This document shows, piece after piece, positions 23,418 through 32,740 of a stretch of 64,000 nt of DNA (within the stretch, counting starts at the first letter, position 1; every line of letters begins with the position of its first letter). The stretch comes from Cohnella herbarum (GTDB taxonomy: Bacteria; Bacillota; Bacilli; Paenibacillales; Paenibacillaceae): the NCBI RefSeq assembly GCF_012849095.1, contig NZ_CP051680.1, forward strand, positions 4,805,501 through 4,869,500, written 5' to 3'. The translations under genes were made by a program, and so were the position numbers. The notes under the pieces were generated by a model, which was given only the letters and a program-made list of their open reading frames with translations, made no database searches and was not told the DNA's origin.

Positions 23418-25481
23418 TTGTTTTCTCTTCTTACCGGAATCATTTACGCTTGCGTTTTCTTATTGCTCATCCTATCTTGGATCGCCGGCAACAAAGCTTC
23501 TCGCCTGCTCTACGGCGGATCGGCGGAGAGATTATCCCGCAAAACCCGCAAGCAAATGGTATGGGCCGCTTATGTCGCGCTTCCCGCCATCGGAATCATC
23601 GTCGCAACCCTGCTCATGTCAGTATCCATGAGCCCCGTTTTCTGGGAGGATCGCATTCTGCTTCATCTCCCCTTGGTCGCCGTCCCTATGCTGGGCATTG
23701 GGCTGCTGGCTATGCCAAGGCTATTGAAGCTTTGGAAGGAAACGCGCGGGACGACCGGCGCTCCGCTCCCCGCGAGAATTCGCATGCAAGCCGCGCACCC
23801 AATGGTCATCTTGCCCTTTCAATCGTCGGCTCTCGGAGCGGCTACGATTTTCTACTTGTTGCTCGTTACGCCCGTTCCGCTCACTTTGACGAAAGCCATC
23901 GTCCCTATCCTCATCTGGCTCGCCGCATCGGTAGCCTTATGGACGATCCACGACCGCCGCTTGCGGAGATTAAGCCATCCCGATGCGACCGTTACCTTCC
24001 AACCGCGAAGGAGATTGCTTAGAGGAATGGGTATTTTCTTCGTCGCCGCCGGAATAACGTCCATCGGATTAATCATCCAAAGCTACAATAGCAAACTTCC
24101 CAACCGGCTTAACATGGCGGAAGGCCCGATGGATTTCGGCGGAGGTACGCAACTCGAACACGCTACGCAATCGGACTTCTCCTTAGCGATGCTGACGGGC
24201 CCTCGGGATCGGACTCCCGATCGGAAGTTCACCTTGACCGCTCAGAAACAAACCATCGCGCTCGGTTCGGGCAAGAAAGTCGACGCTTGGACTTACAACG
24301 GGCAACTCCCCGGTCCCGAACTGAGAATGAAACGCGGCGAACTGGTTGAAGTTACGTTGATTAACCGGGATATCGAGGTTGGGGCGACGATTCATTGGCA
24401 TGGACTCGACGTCCCCAATGCCGAGGACGGAGTTGCCGGCGCCACTCAGGATGCGGTGATGCCCGGGGAGAAACACGTCTATCGGTTCATCGCCGAACAG
24501 ACGGGAACATTCTGGTACCACTCGCACCAGGATTCTCAAGAAGCCGTGAAGATGGGGCTGTTCGGAGCGTTAATCGTAGAACCCGAAACGCCGATCGAAC
24601 ACGGCCCCGAAGAAGACGTAACGATCCTGACCCACGTATGGGACGGCGCGGGATTGTCCATCGGCAGCAATAACGGCATCCAACGCAAGCAAGTCACCCC
24701 GGGCACTCCCGTTCGAATCCGGCTGATCAATACCCAGGATTGGGTCAGACAGAAATACGTGCTCGTGGACACGCCGTTCCAAGTCGCCGCTATCGACGGC
24801 ACGGAGCTGAACGAGCCAAGCGAGCTTCAGGATACCCATATCGTACTCACGACGGGAGGAAGGGCCGATCTTACGTTTCTCATGCCCGACCATCCCGTAT
24901 TCCTTAGCGTAGGCGGCAATAAGAAACTAGGGATTCTCATGAGCCGGGACGGCACCGGCGAGATCCCCGATATCCCGAGTACAACGGCTTTCGACCCTCT
25001 CCATTACGGCAAACCTGCCGAAACCGTTATTCAGGCGAATAGCGATTTCGATCGGGAGTTCGAATTAATCCTGGATAACAAGCTCGGTTTCTATAACGGC
25101 CGGTTCGGCTCCCTGTATACGATGAACGGCGAGGTATTCCCGAATACCCCGATGTTCATGGTCCAGGAAGGGGATCTCGTCAAGACGACCATCTCGAATA
25201 GGGGAGCCGTCGATCACCCCATGCATCTTCACGGGCACCACATGTTGATTCTATCCTATAACGGAGAGGATTCAACCGGATCCCCATGGTATTCCGATAC
25301 GCTCGACGTTCAGCCGGGAGATACGTACGAAGTCGGTTTCGTCGCCGATAATCCCGGTCTTTGGATGGATCATTGCCACAATCTGACTCATGCGGCGGTC
25401 GGCATGTCGATGCATCTCATGTACGAAGGAATCACGACTCCCTATACCGTAGGAGGACAAACGCGGAACCACCCGAAATAA
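23418..25481 (+). CDS. Membrane-anchored multicopper oxidase
   Basis: 687 residues from TTG 23418, with AAGGAGG eight bases upstream. Residues 1-220 contain five hydrophobic helices, an unusual membrane module for this family. After it come three cupredoxin domains with complete copper sites: 'HWHGLDVPNAEDG' (HWHG at 326-329), 'FWYHSHQDSQ' (366-370), 'DHPMHLHGHH' near residue 600 and 'DHCHNLTHAAVGMSMHL' near 652, which carries the type-1 Cys, His and Met. It is expected to oxidise Cu(I), Mn(II) or phenols on the outer face of the membrane. No export signal beyond the helices. Convergent with the SDR gene, 20 bp apart. Confidence 0.9.
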   Translation: MFSLLTGIIYACVFLLLILSWIAGNKASRLLYGGSAERLSRKTRKQMVWAAYVALPAIGIIVATLLMSVSMSPVFWEDRILLHLPLVAVPMLGIGLLAMPRLLKLWKETRGTTGAPLPARIRMQAAHPMVILPFQSSALGAATIFYLLLVTPVPLTLTKAIVPILIWLAASVALWTIHDRRLRRLSHPDATVTFQPRRRLLRGMGIFFVAAGITSIGLIIQSYNSKLPNRLNMAEGPMDFGGGTQLEHATQSDFSLAMLTGPRDRTPDRKFTLTAQKQTIALGSGKKVDAWTYNGQLPGPELRMKRGELVEVTLINRDIEVGATIHWHGLDVPNAEDGVAGATQDAVMPGEKHVYRFIAEQTGTFWYHSHQDSQEAVKMGLFGALIVEPETPIEHGPEEDVTILTHVWDGAGLSIGSNNGIQRKQVTPGTPVRIRLINTQDWVRQKYVLVDTPFQVAAIDGTELNEPSELQDTHIVLTTGGRADLTFLMPDHPVFLSVGGNKKLGILMSRDGTGEIPDIPSTTAFDPLHYGKPAETVIQANSDFDREFELILDNKLGFYNGRFGSLYTMNGEVFPNTPMFMVQEGDLVKTTISNRGAVDHPMHLHGHHMLILSYNGEDSTGSPWYSDTLDVQPGDTYEVGFVADNPGLWMDHCHNLTHAAVGMSMHLMYEGITTPYTVGGQTRNHPK

Positions 25482-25501
25482 AAGGCTGCAGGAAATCCCG
25501 A

Positions 25502-26377
25502 TCAGAATCCTTGCTCCTCCGCATAACTCCCCCAATGCGGCCGTCTGCCGTCTACGTCGACGATGCCGTATTCGTCCGATAGCCCCCAAGAAGTAAAAGC
25601 TTTCCCGGACTTGTCCATCAAGCCTGAATCCGCGGCCAATGCGGCGACCCCCCGCCCGAGATAAAACGGCGTTTCCGATTGCAGGAAATGGGGGTCTTGT
25701 TCGGCGCCTTCCCGCCAATTCTCCTCGGAAACCCCGAAATGATCCAGCATTTCCTCCGATCTCAGAAACCCCGGCGTGACGGACAACGCCGCTACGCCAT
25801 GCGGCCGCAACTCCGACGCAAGCGCCTCGGCCAGATGGATAACCGACACTTTCGCCAAGCTGTATGGCAAGTTGCCGCGATATCGGTAATCGTAGCCGTC
25901 CGTCACTTCTACGATTAATCCTTGTTTCCTCTTCACGAGAAGCGGCGCTCCGTAATAACTCGTGATCAAGTGAGACTGAACCGCTCTCCGTTGCATGAGC
26001 AACGCCTTGTCCAAGGATCCTTCCCAGAACGGGGTTCCCCATTCCGACAGCTTCTCTCCGCCCCATACATCGTTAACGAGAATATCCAGCCTCCCGCCTT
26101 GCTCCTCCTCGATCCTCGCGAACAGCTCTTTCACCTGCGTTTCCACCGTATGGTCGACTTGTACGGGAATGCCGCGCCCTCCTTGCTTGTTCACCAATTC
26201 CGCCGTCTCTTCTATCGTTTCCAGACGGCCGATATCCGAAGGGCCGCCTCTCACGCTGCGGCCGGTACCGTATACGGTCGCTCCCGCCGCTCCAAGCATC
26301 ATCGCGATTGCCCGGCCCGCCCCTCTCGTCGCTCCCGCAACGACGGCCACCTTGCCTTCCAAAGGTTTCATACCCAT
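25502..26377 (-). CDS. SDR family oxidoreductase
   Basis: 291 residues; an ATG two codons later is also possible because AAGGAGGAG serves both. It is a classical short-chain dehydrogenase: cofactor loop 'VVAGATRGAGRAIA' (TGxxxGxG type, residues 13-26), 'ILVNDVWGG' and active-site 'YSLAKVSV' (YxxxK) preceded by the conserved region around the Ser. Some loops are longer than usual ('WGGEKLSEWGTPFWEGSLDKALL'), as in the DHRS1-like subfamily. Divergent from a WYL-domain regulator that may control it. Confidence 0.9.
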   Translation of the reverse strand: MGMKPLEGKVAVVAGATRGAGRAIAMMLGAAGATVYGTGRSVRGGPSDIGRLETIEETAELVNKQGGRGIPVQVDHTVETQVKELFARIEEEQGGRLDILVNDVWGGEKLSEWGTPFWEGSLDKALLMQRRAVQSHLITSYYGAPLLVKRKQGLIVEVTDGYDYRYRGNLPYSLAKVSVIHLAEALASELRPHGVAALSVTPGFLRSEEMLDHFGVSEENWREGAEQDPHFLQSETPFYLGRGVAALAADSGLMDKSGKAFTSWGLSDEYGIVDVDGRRPHWGSYAEEQGF

Positions 26378-26430
26378 AACTCCTCCTTAGCATTTGTATA
26401 TCCATTACCCCTAAAGTATAGTACGGATAG

Positions 26431-26447
26431 ATGACAACTCCTGTCAT
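26431..26447. promoter_or_regulatory. Palindrome in the SDR/WYL divergent promoter
   Basis: ATGACA-N5-TGTCAT, a perfect inverted repeat midway between the two divergent genes. TGACA/TGTCA palindromes are plausible targets of YafY-type WYL regulators. Confidence 0.45.
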
Positions 26448-26495
26448 ATAAGAAGGGTACAGTTAGGGTAACGAACGACGGAGGGAGTTTATTTC

Positions 26496-27461
26496 ATGAG
26501 AGCGGATCGCTTGCTAATGATTATGTCTTTGTTGCAAACCCATGGACAAATGTCCTCGCGAGAGCTCGCAGGCCAACTCGAGGTATCCGAACGAACCGTT
26601 CACCGGGATATGGAAGCTCTAAGCATTGCCGGGATTCCGGTATACGCGGAACGGGGCTCCAAGGGCGGTTGGATGTTATCCGAAGGCTATAGAAGCCGAA
26701 TCACGGGCATGACGACAACGGAAATCCGTTCCTTGCTGCTCCTTCAATCTTCTAGCATCGTGAAGGATCTGGGGTTGAACGGAGACCTGAGTACCGCGTT
26801 CCTCAAGCTGCTCTCGGCGCTTCCCGCGACCGTCAGAACGGATGCGGAATACGTCCGCGAACGGATTCACGTAGACGGCGCCGGATGGCACGCCGCGGAG
26901 CCTATCCGTAATTCTCATCTGCAAGCCGTGCAGGAAGCGATTTGGGGGCAGCAACGACTGCGCATAACTTATCGCGGTTGGGACTCGGATACCGACGCGG
27001 AGCGCATCGTCCATCCGCTCGGTCTCGTCGCCAAACAAAGCGTCTGGTATATGATCGCGCAGACGGAAGAGGAGATCCGCACTTACCGGATCTCCCGCTT
27101 GAAAGATATCGCTCGGCTCGAAGCAACCTTCGCCCGCCCCGAGGCATTCGATCTAGCCGAATACTGGGAACGATCGGTCGAACGATTTAAAACCAATCTC
27201 CCCCGTTATCCCGCGCAGGTACGAATAGCCTCCGTCCGTTGGAGCCAATTCTCGCGCGAGAGATACGTAAAAGTCATATCCTCTTCAGCAGTCGCGGACA
27301 CGGATTGGACGGAAGCCGCCGTGGAATTCCAGACGCTCGAGACCGCCTGCGAAATCCTGCTCGGTTTAGGAAGATACGCCCAAGCCCTATCCCCCGAAGA
27401 GCTTCGGGAAACCGTCTACGAAGAGAGCAAAGCGATCGTATCGCTCTATGAAGAACGCTAG
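26496..27461 (+). CDS. YafY-type HTH/WYL-domain transcriptional regulator
   Basis: 321 residues. The N-terminal HTH_11 ('RLLMIMSLLQTHGQMSSRELAGQLEVSERTVHRDMEALSIAGIPVYAERGSKGGWML') is followed by a WYL domain ('LRITYRGWDSDTDAERIVHPLGLVAKQSVWYMIAQTEEEIRTYRISRLKDI') and a WCX C-terminus. Such proteins act as ligand- or nucleic-acid-responsive repressors. Divergent from the SDR gene across a palindrome. The stop codon overlaps that of the convergent FAD oxidase gene (4 bases). Confidence 0.92.
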   Translation: MRADRLLMIMSLLQTHGQMSSRELAGQLEVSERTVHRDMEALSIAGIPVYAERGSKGGWMLSEGYRSRITGMTTTEIRSLLLLQSSSIVKDLGLNGDLSTAFLKLLSALPATVRTDAEYVRERIHVDGAGWHAAEPIRNSHLQAVQEAIWGQQRLRITYRGWDSDTDAERIVHPLGLVAKQSVWYMIAQTEEEIRTYRISRLKDIARLEATFARPEAFDLAEYWERSVERFKTNLPRYPAQVRIASVRWSQFSRERYVKVISSSAVADTDWTEAAVEFQTLETACEILLGLGRYAQALSPEELRETVYEESKAIVSLYEER

Positions 27462-28849
27462 CGGGTAGAGCCTTTCCTCAAAGCAGTTCTCGGCGCGGTT
27501 GCAGGCGGAATGCTCTGCGCAAACCGAAACACGTTGCGGGGATCGTATTTGCGTTTTATTCTCGTGAGGCGTTTGAAGTTCACCCCGTAATAAGCTTGCT
27601 GCCAGTCTCGAATCGACAAGTCGGGAAAATTAACATAATCGCCTCTGGTGTAAGGCTTCAATGCTTGCCGGAGCCTGTGAACCCAGTCGGCGTTGCGCGC
27701 GGCTTCCTCGTCCTTAAACCATCTGGACGACAACTCCAGAATGTTGCGCGCTTGGCGATGCACGTATGCCGTAGCGGTAGGAGGAATACGAGCCACCGCG
27801 CCCGCCAACGATTGAGACCATACCGACGCATGACGATTGGGTGCGTTAGCCAAGAACCGCCGCAACACGCGAATCCCTTCCGGAGGCAGCGGCTTGAACG
27901 CGTAGGTTCCCGATATTTTGAATTTCGGAGCTAAGTTCAGATCGGACTCGGCAAAAAATTCGACGGCTTTGATAAAAGGAACCGTGCGGACGCTCACCTC
28001 GATCGGAGTTCCGGCTCGCAATAACGGCTGGATGAGACGTTTCAGTTCATCCGCTGAACCGAGCAACTGACCCGTGGATTCGATTTTGCCCTCCTGTCTC
28101 GATTGGAGGTCGATCGTCGTAGTCAATCGGTCGGTGACCGTCGGAAACCATGCCTGCCAAGCGGAGTACGCGGCTTCGAGATCTTTCCACGGCCATAAGA
28201 TCCGGTAGATCGCAACGTCGCGAATAGGCTTTACCCGGAACTTGAACGAGGTCGCAATACCGAAGTTGCCCCCACCGCCTCCTCTCGACGCCCAAAGCAG
28301 ATCCGCGTTCCGGTTGTTGTCGGCGACGATTCGTTTGGCGCTATTCGTTCCGGAAGCGACAACCATTTCGACCGACTTCAAGCTGTCGCAAGTTAGTCCG
28401 TATTTGCGGGAAAGCAGGCCGATTCCTCCGCCTAACGCAAGACCGGCCACGCCGACATCCGGCGCCGTGCCTGCCGGAATCGCCAATCTTTTGGTCCATA
28501 GCTTGCTGTACAACATCCCCAAAGGGATGCCGGTCTGCACCGTCGCTATCCGCTTATGCCGATCTATGGAAACCTTCCGCATCGGACTTACGTCGATGAC
28601 GATCCCGCCATTTAAAGTGGAGAATCCTTCGTAGCTGTGCCTCCCGCTGCGAACCCGGATCCGAACTTCCCTCTCCCGGGCCCACTTTACCGCATTCACG
28701 ACATCGCGCACGCTCCGACAGAACACGATAACGCGAGGAAATTTGTTAACGCGCCGATTAAATTCCAGTCTCGCTTTCGGATATGCGGGATCCCCCGGCA
28801 CGACGATCCGTCCCGTTAACCGGGTCCTCCCCTTCGAAGAATGGTTCAG
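27458..28849 (-). CDS. FAD-binding oxidase, berberine-bridge-enzyme type
   Basis: About 463 residues. The frame extends above the GTG at 28801 and encodes the conserved family entry 'LTGRIVVPGDPAYPKAR', so that GTG is too late. The only upstream candidates are CTG 28849 or ATT 28852, just after GAGGTGAGGG; CTG is used here with reserve. The FAD domain has 'VRSGRHSYEGFS', with the His that forms the covalent flavin bond. The second (Cys) attachment site of bicovalent members is replaced ('GTAPDVGVAGLALGGG'). The C-terminal BBE motif 'YYGVNFKRLTRIKRKYDPRNVFRFAQSIP' is intact. It oxidises an unknown small alcohol or sugar with O2. Confidence 0.88.
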   Translation of the reverse strand: MNHSSKGRTRLTGRIVVPGDPAYPKARLEFNRRVNKFPRVIVFCRSVRDVVNAVKWAREREVRIRVRSGRHSYEGFSTLNGGIVIDVSPMRKVSIDRHKRIATVQTGIPLGMLYSKLWTKRLAIPAGTAPDVGVAGLALGGGIGLLSRKYGLTCDSLKSVEMVVASGTNSAKRIVADNNRNADLLWASRGGGGGNFGIATSFKFRVKPIRDVAIYRILWPWKDLEAAYSAWQAWFPTVTDRLTTTIDLQSRQEGKIESTGQLLGSADELKRLIQPLLRAGTPIEVSVRTVPFIKAVEFFAESDLNLAPKFKISGTYAFKPLPPEGIRVLRRFLANAPNRHASVWSQSLAGAVARIPPTATAYVHRQARNILELSSRWFKDEEAARNADWVHRLRQALKPYTRGDYVNFPDLSIRDWQQAYYGVNFKRLTRIKRKYDPRNVFRFAQSIPPATAPRTALRKGSTR

Positions 28850-28954
28850 AATGCTCCCTCACCTCTCTCGGCTTCATAGATATCTACCTATGTAAGCTAT
28901 GACCGAGACAACGGCGGAGGCACGGCGACTATCACGAACGATATTTTTACGCGA

Positions 28955-31900
28955 CTACTCGTTCATCCAACTGGAGATCTCCAGAAAATAAGCAATGAAT
29001 TGATCCGATGTCATCGGGCGTCCCGTGAAGAAGCCTTGAATTCTATCGCATTGCAATTGCTGCAGCCGCTCGAGCTGCCTTTCCGTTTCGACTCCCTCCG
29101 CGGTTACCGATAATCCCAAGCTGTGCGACATTTCGATTACCGCTTTAGCTATCGCGTCATCGTCGGAATCCTCTATCATATTCAAAATAAACGAGGGATC
29201 GATCTTAACGATATGTACCGGCAGCTTCTTAAGCCACAGCAACGAAGACTGTCCGATTCCGAAGTCGTCTATGGCGATCTTCACTCCGATGCTCACTAAC
29301 TCGCCCAGCATTCGAATGCTATGTTCCAGATTCTGAACCGCCGTATGCTCCGTTATTTCCAAGCAGAGGTTAAACGGTTCGATTCCCGTATTCCGGAGAA
29401 CGTTCCGTACGATCTCCGGAAAATCATCCTGTTGAAATTGCAACGCCGAAATGTTCACCGAAATGACCAGTGAAGGCATCCCCGCGTGTATCCACCGCTT
29501 GCATTCCACGCAAGCCTGCTCCAGCACCCATTGCCCGATCGGAACGATGAGTCCCGTTTCCTCCGCCAGCGGGATAAACTCCCCCGGTTGAATGGTTGTG
29601 CCGTCAGGGCTATTCCATCTAAGCAACGTCTCCGCTCCATAGACTTTCCCCGTGACGAGGGACACTTGAGGTTGAAAATTCAACGTAAGTTCATTCCGTT
29701 CCAGCGCGTACCTTAATCCATTTTCCATATTAAACCTTTCTACCCGCTTCGAGCTTAATGCCGGGGTATAAATTCCGAGGCGATTGCCTCCGTTTTCTTT
29801 CGTGTGATACATGGCTAAATCGGCAAACCTGATTAAGGAATCAACGTCCGTACCGTCGCAAGGATACATGCAGGCACCGATGCTGGCGGACAAGTAGAAC
29901 TCTTGCCCCTCCAGTATGAACGGCTGTTTAAGCAGCCGGAGCATTCGGTCGGCTACCCGCCTGACGTCCTCTACCCCTTCGATCGGAGACAACAGAACTA
30001 TGAATTCGTCCCCGCCTAACCTGGCGATAATATCGTTCTCTCCAACGCATTCTTTCAGCGCTCGCGCAGCATGCTGCAGGAGCAAATCCCCGGTCTGGTG
30101 ACCGAGAGTATCGTTGACGATCTTGAAGCGATCCAGATCGATCATCATAACGGCAAGCTTCTTCCCGTCTCTTAAACGATCCTCCATCGCGTTCTTCAAT
30201 TGATCCTTGAACAAGAGGCGATTCGGCAGCCCGGTGAGAGCATCTTGGTAAGCCAACTGCGTGATTCTGGCTTCGTTCGCCTTTTTCTCCGTAATATCCG
30301 TTAACGATCCGATAATCCGGGTCGCGTTCCCTTTGTCATCCCAAACGATATCTCCGGCGAGGAAAACCCAAATATATTGCTCGTCCAGCCCCCGAATCCG
30401 GAACTCCAGTTGAATCGGATGCTCCTTCCTCCGCGACTTGCCGAAAGCCGTCCGAACCGCTTGCCGATCCTCCCTGTGGACTAACTTCAAGAACGACCGC
30501 GGGGCATTCGATAGATCGGCGGTCGAGCCGCTTAATATTTTGTGCGCCCGAATGTTCCAGTCGATCTTGTTCGTCTCCAAGTCCCAGTCCCATATGCCGT
30601 CGTTCGTCGTTCTCGAGACGATCTCTAGCTTCTCCGCGATCGAGCGAATCTGATGAAAGAGCAACTCGCGTTCCAACGCGACCGCCAGTATCGTAAAGCT
30701 ATGGCGGGATAGATCGTTGGCAACGAAATTGTTCAACGAATCCAAAGGACCTGCCAGAGCGATGTATCCCCAATTCTGAAGCTCGGATTTGACCGGATGC
30801 AAAATAACGACGTCCTTGCCTCCGGGCCTTGTTTCGGGAGGAAGAAAATCAATGGGCGGAAAATCGTGCAACTGGTACTTCTTCCCTTCGGGAGGCAGCG
30901 GATCCCCCTTCTTGCTGAACACCTGCCTGACGACCAAATGTCTGTGGCCTTCATCATCCGTTTCCCACAGAGCCAAGCAGCCCCAATGAGACAGGTTCCA
31001 GAACAAGTCGGAAATATGAATTTTCTCTTCTTTGGTCGCTATGATTAATCCCCGGGTCATCTGGTAGTTATTTATCGTAATATTATGTAGGGAAAGGCGA
31101 AGCTGGGACAGATTTTGCAAATAATGATCGAACTCTTCCGCCGAAGCGAATTGCGTTCTCTCCGCGCAGGCGCACGAGGACCTGACGATAAATTGAGCGG
31201 GAATGAGCACTTCCGTCTCGTTCAACCGCTTGCCATCCAGCAATTCGAATACTCTGCGAACGGCTTCTCTTCCCATGGCCTCGAAAGGCTGCCGCACCGT
31301 CGTTAACGAAGGATAATTCACCGCGGCTTGATGAATGTCGTCGAAGCCGATGACCGCATAATCCCCCGGAACGGAATAGCCTCTCGTCTGCAGACAGTCG
31401 ATCACCCCGAGAGCGTTCAAGTCCGTCCCTGCGACAACGGCGGTAAAAGCCCCCCCGCTCTGAAGCAGTTTCTCCGCCCCGTATACTCCGCCTTCCAATA
31501 AGTTATCGTTCGTCAGGACGAGCAGGCGTTCATCGAAAGGCAGTCCGTTCTGCTCCAGCGCATCCCGGTATCCTAAATACCGTTGATGCAAGTCGTACTG
31601 TTCCGTATTCCCGACGAAGGCTATCGCCTTATGTCCGTGATCGACGAGATGGTTGACGGCGGCTTTCATGCTACCGCGATTCTCTACAAGGACGGAATGA
31701 CCGTTCGGGTAAGGAGATTGAAATCCGACGCAGACGAAGGGCTTGTCGCTGTTTCCTAGCAACTCAAGAAACGAAGCGCTTGCAGAAGGCAAGATCAAAA
31801 TCCATGCATCGACGAGTTCGAACGCGATCGGCTCTTCCAACGCCGTTATGCCGAGATACTCGTCCGCGACCTGTACCGCGAATAGCTGGGATTGCCTCTC

Positions 31901-31993
31901 TCTAACCGCATCGTGAATGAAGGGAAGCAGACGTCCGTAATATTCCCCATCCAGGTGCGGAGCGATCACACCGATTCGAGTACCTTGAGCCAT
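28955..31993 (-). CDS. LacI-like sensor / PAS / GGDEF / EAL protein
   Basis: 1012 residues from ATG 31993, with GGGAG upstream; an ATG eleven codons earlier lacks one. There is no signal peptide or membrane helix, so it is cytoplasmic. Order: LacI/GalR-type ligand-binding fold without its HTH (about 5-275: 'GTRIGVIAPHLDGEYYGRLLPFI', 'VVAGTDLNALGVIDCLQTRGYSVPGDYAVIGFDD', 'TTVRQPFEAMGREAV'); a GAF-like region (about 290-450); a PAS domain ('DGIWDWDLETNKIDWN', about 460-580); GGDEF with intact 'RLGGDEFIVLL' (about 590-750); and EAL (about 765-1005). EAL motif 1 reads E-T-L ('YGAETLLRW'), with 'LEITE', 'DDFGIGQSSL' and 'TAEGVET' kept, so phosphodiesterase activity remains plausible. It makes or degrades c-di-GMP in response to a small ligand. 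Confidence 0.9.
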   Translation of the reverse strand: MAQGTRIGVIAPHLDGEYYGRLLPFIHDAVRERQSQLFAVQVADEYLGITALEEPIAFELVDAWILILPSASASFLELLGNSDKPFVCVGFQSPYPNGHSVLVENRGSMKAAVNHLVDHGHKAIAFVGNTEQYDLHQRYLGYRDALEQNGLPFDERLLVLTNDNLLEGGVYGAEKLLQSGGAFTAVVAGTDLNALGVIDCLQTRGYSVPGDYAVIGFDDIHQAAVNYPSLTTVRQPFEAMGREAVRRVFELLDGKRLNETEVLIPAQFIVRSSCACAERTQFASAEEFDHYLQNLSQLRLSLHNITINNYQMTRGLIIATKEEKIHISDLFWNLSHWGCLALWETDDEGHRHLVVRQVFSKKGDPLPPEGKKYQLHDFPPIDFLPPETRPGGKDVVILHPVKSELQNWGYIALAGPLDSLNNFVANDLSRHSFTILAVALERELLFHQIRSIAEKLEIVSRTTNDGIWDWDLETNKIDWNIRAHKILSGSTADLSNAPRSFLKLVHREDRQAVRTAFGKSRRKEHPIQLEFRIRGLDEQYIWVFLAGDIVWDDKGNATRIIGSLTDITEKKANEARITQLAYQDALTGLPNRLLFKDQLKNAMEDRLRDGKKLAVMMIDLDRFKIVNDTLGHQTGDLLLQHAARALKECVGENDIIARLGGDEFIVLLSPIEGVEDVRRVADRMLRLLKQPFILEGQEFYLSASIGACMYPCDGTDVDSLIRFADLAMYHTKENGGNRLGIYTPALSSKRVERFNMENGLRYALERNELTLNFQPQVSLVTGKVYGAETLLRWNSPDGTTIQPGEFIPLAEETGLIVPIGQWVLEQACVECKRWIHAGMPSLVISVNISALQFQQDDFPEIVRNVLRNTGIEPFNLCLEITEHTAVQNLEHSIRMLGELVSIGVKIAIDDFGIGQSSLLWLKKLPVHIVKIDPSFILNMIEDSDDDAIAKAVIEMSHSLGLSVTAEGVETERQLERLQQLQCDRIQGFFTGRPMTSDQFIAYFLEISSWMNE

Positions 31994-32148
31994 GATTGCT
32001 CCCTGCCTTCTATATGTAGGTAACATTCAAATGTGTGTACTGTCATGTTTCAACATTTTTCCTCAAAATCCTTTAGAATCGCCGAAATTCCTACGAAGCA
32101 CCTATATCGCGGACTCCATTCTCCTCCCTAATCCCCCCTTATGCACAA

Positions 32149-32187
32149 AAAAACATGAAACTCTTCTAATGAAGGTTTCATGTTTCG
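32149..32187 (-). terminator. Terminator of the ccdC-like gene
   Basis: AAACATGAAAC (32153-32163) pairs with GTTTCATGTTT (32177-32187). On the minus strand a T-run follows. It separates ccdC from the GGDEF/EAL gene. Confidence 0.8.
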
Positions 32188-32220
32188 TCAGAACAAACGG
32201 CATTGTTATGCCATTAGATT

Positions 32221-32703
32221 TTATTTCGCAACGTTTGTTTGCGGTTGACTCGAGTAAAGCTTACGGAATTTAAGGAAAGATACGACCCTCCACGGGATCA
32301 CGTACCCGATTAACAGCACCATGAATAGCGCAGCCACCGTCTCTGAATCTAGACCGTCCAAGTGATCTCTAATGACGAAGCGGACGACTATTACGCCTAT
32401 GAAAGCGATGAAGAACCCCATATTTTTGACTGCATAGATTTGTTGGTCGTCCCTGCGCTCGAAGTTGGTCGTGAAAATCAACGGCAAGGAAAGCAGGCAT
32501 CCCACCGCCAGTGCCGCCCCCCATTCCCATGCCGGAGCATGAGCCTTCGGATTGACGATCAGAAACAAACTAGGTACCAGGAACAATAACGGAAGCATCA
32601 GCCGGACTCCGTTTCCGCGAATCGGCCGATACATTCCACGCGCTCTCCGCCATATAATCAATGCCGCAACCAATAACGCTATAACATATACAGAAGAATC
32701 CAT
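32221..32703 (-). CDS. ccdC: CcdC family membrane protein
   Basis: 160 residues from ATG 32703, with GAGGTGA upstream. Five membrane helices with the family blocks 'RPIRGNGVRLMLPLLF', 'TTNFERRDDQQIYAVKNMGFF' and 'YVIPWRVVSFLKFRKL'. The B. subtilis protein CcdC (formerly YneJ) is encoded beside ccdA but is not essential for cytochrome c maturation, and its function is uncertain. It stands alone here, between tmrB and the GGDEF/EAL gene, and has its own terminator. Confidence 0.8.
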   Translation of the reverse strand: MDSSVYVIALLVAALIIWRRARGMYRPIRGNGVRLMLPLLFLVPSLFLIVNPKAHAPAWEWGAALAVGCLLSLPLIFTTNFERRDDQQIYAVKNMGFFIAFIGVIVVRFVIRDHLDGLDSETVAALFMVLLIGYVIPWRVVSFLKFRKLYSSQPQTNVAK

Positions 32704-32740
32704 GACGTTCACCTCGTGCGTGTTTTTGATCCATTCTCCA

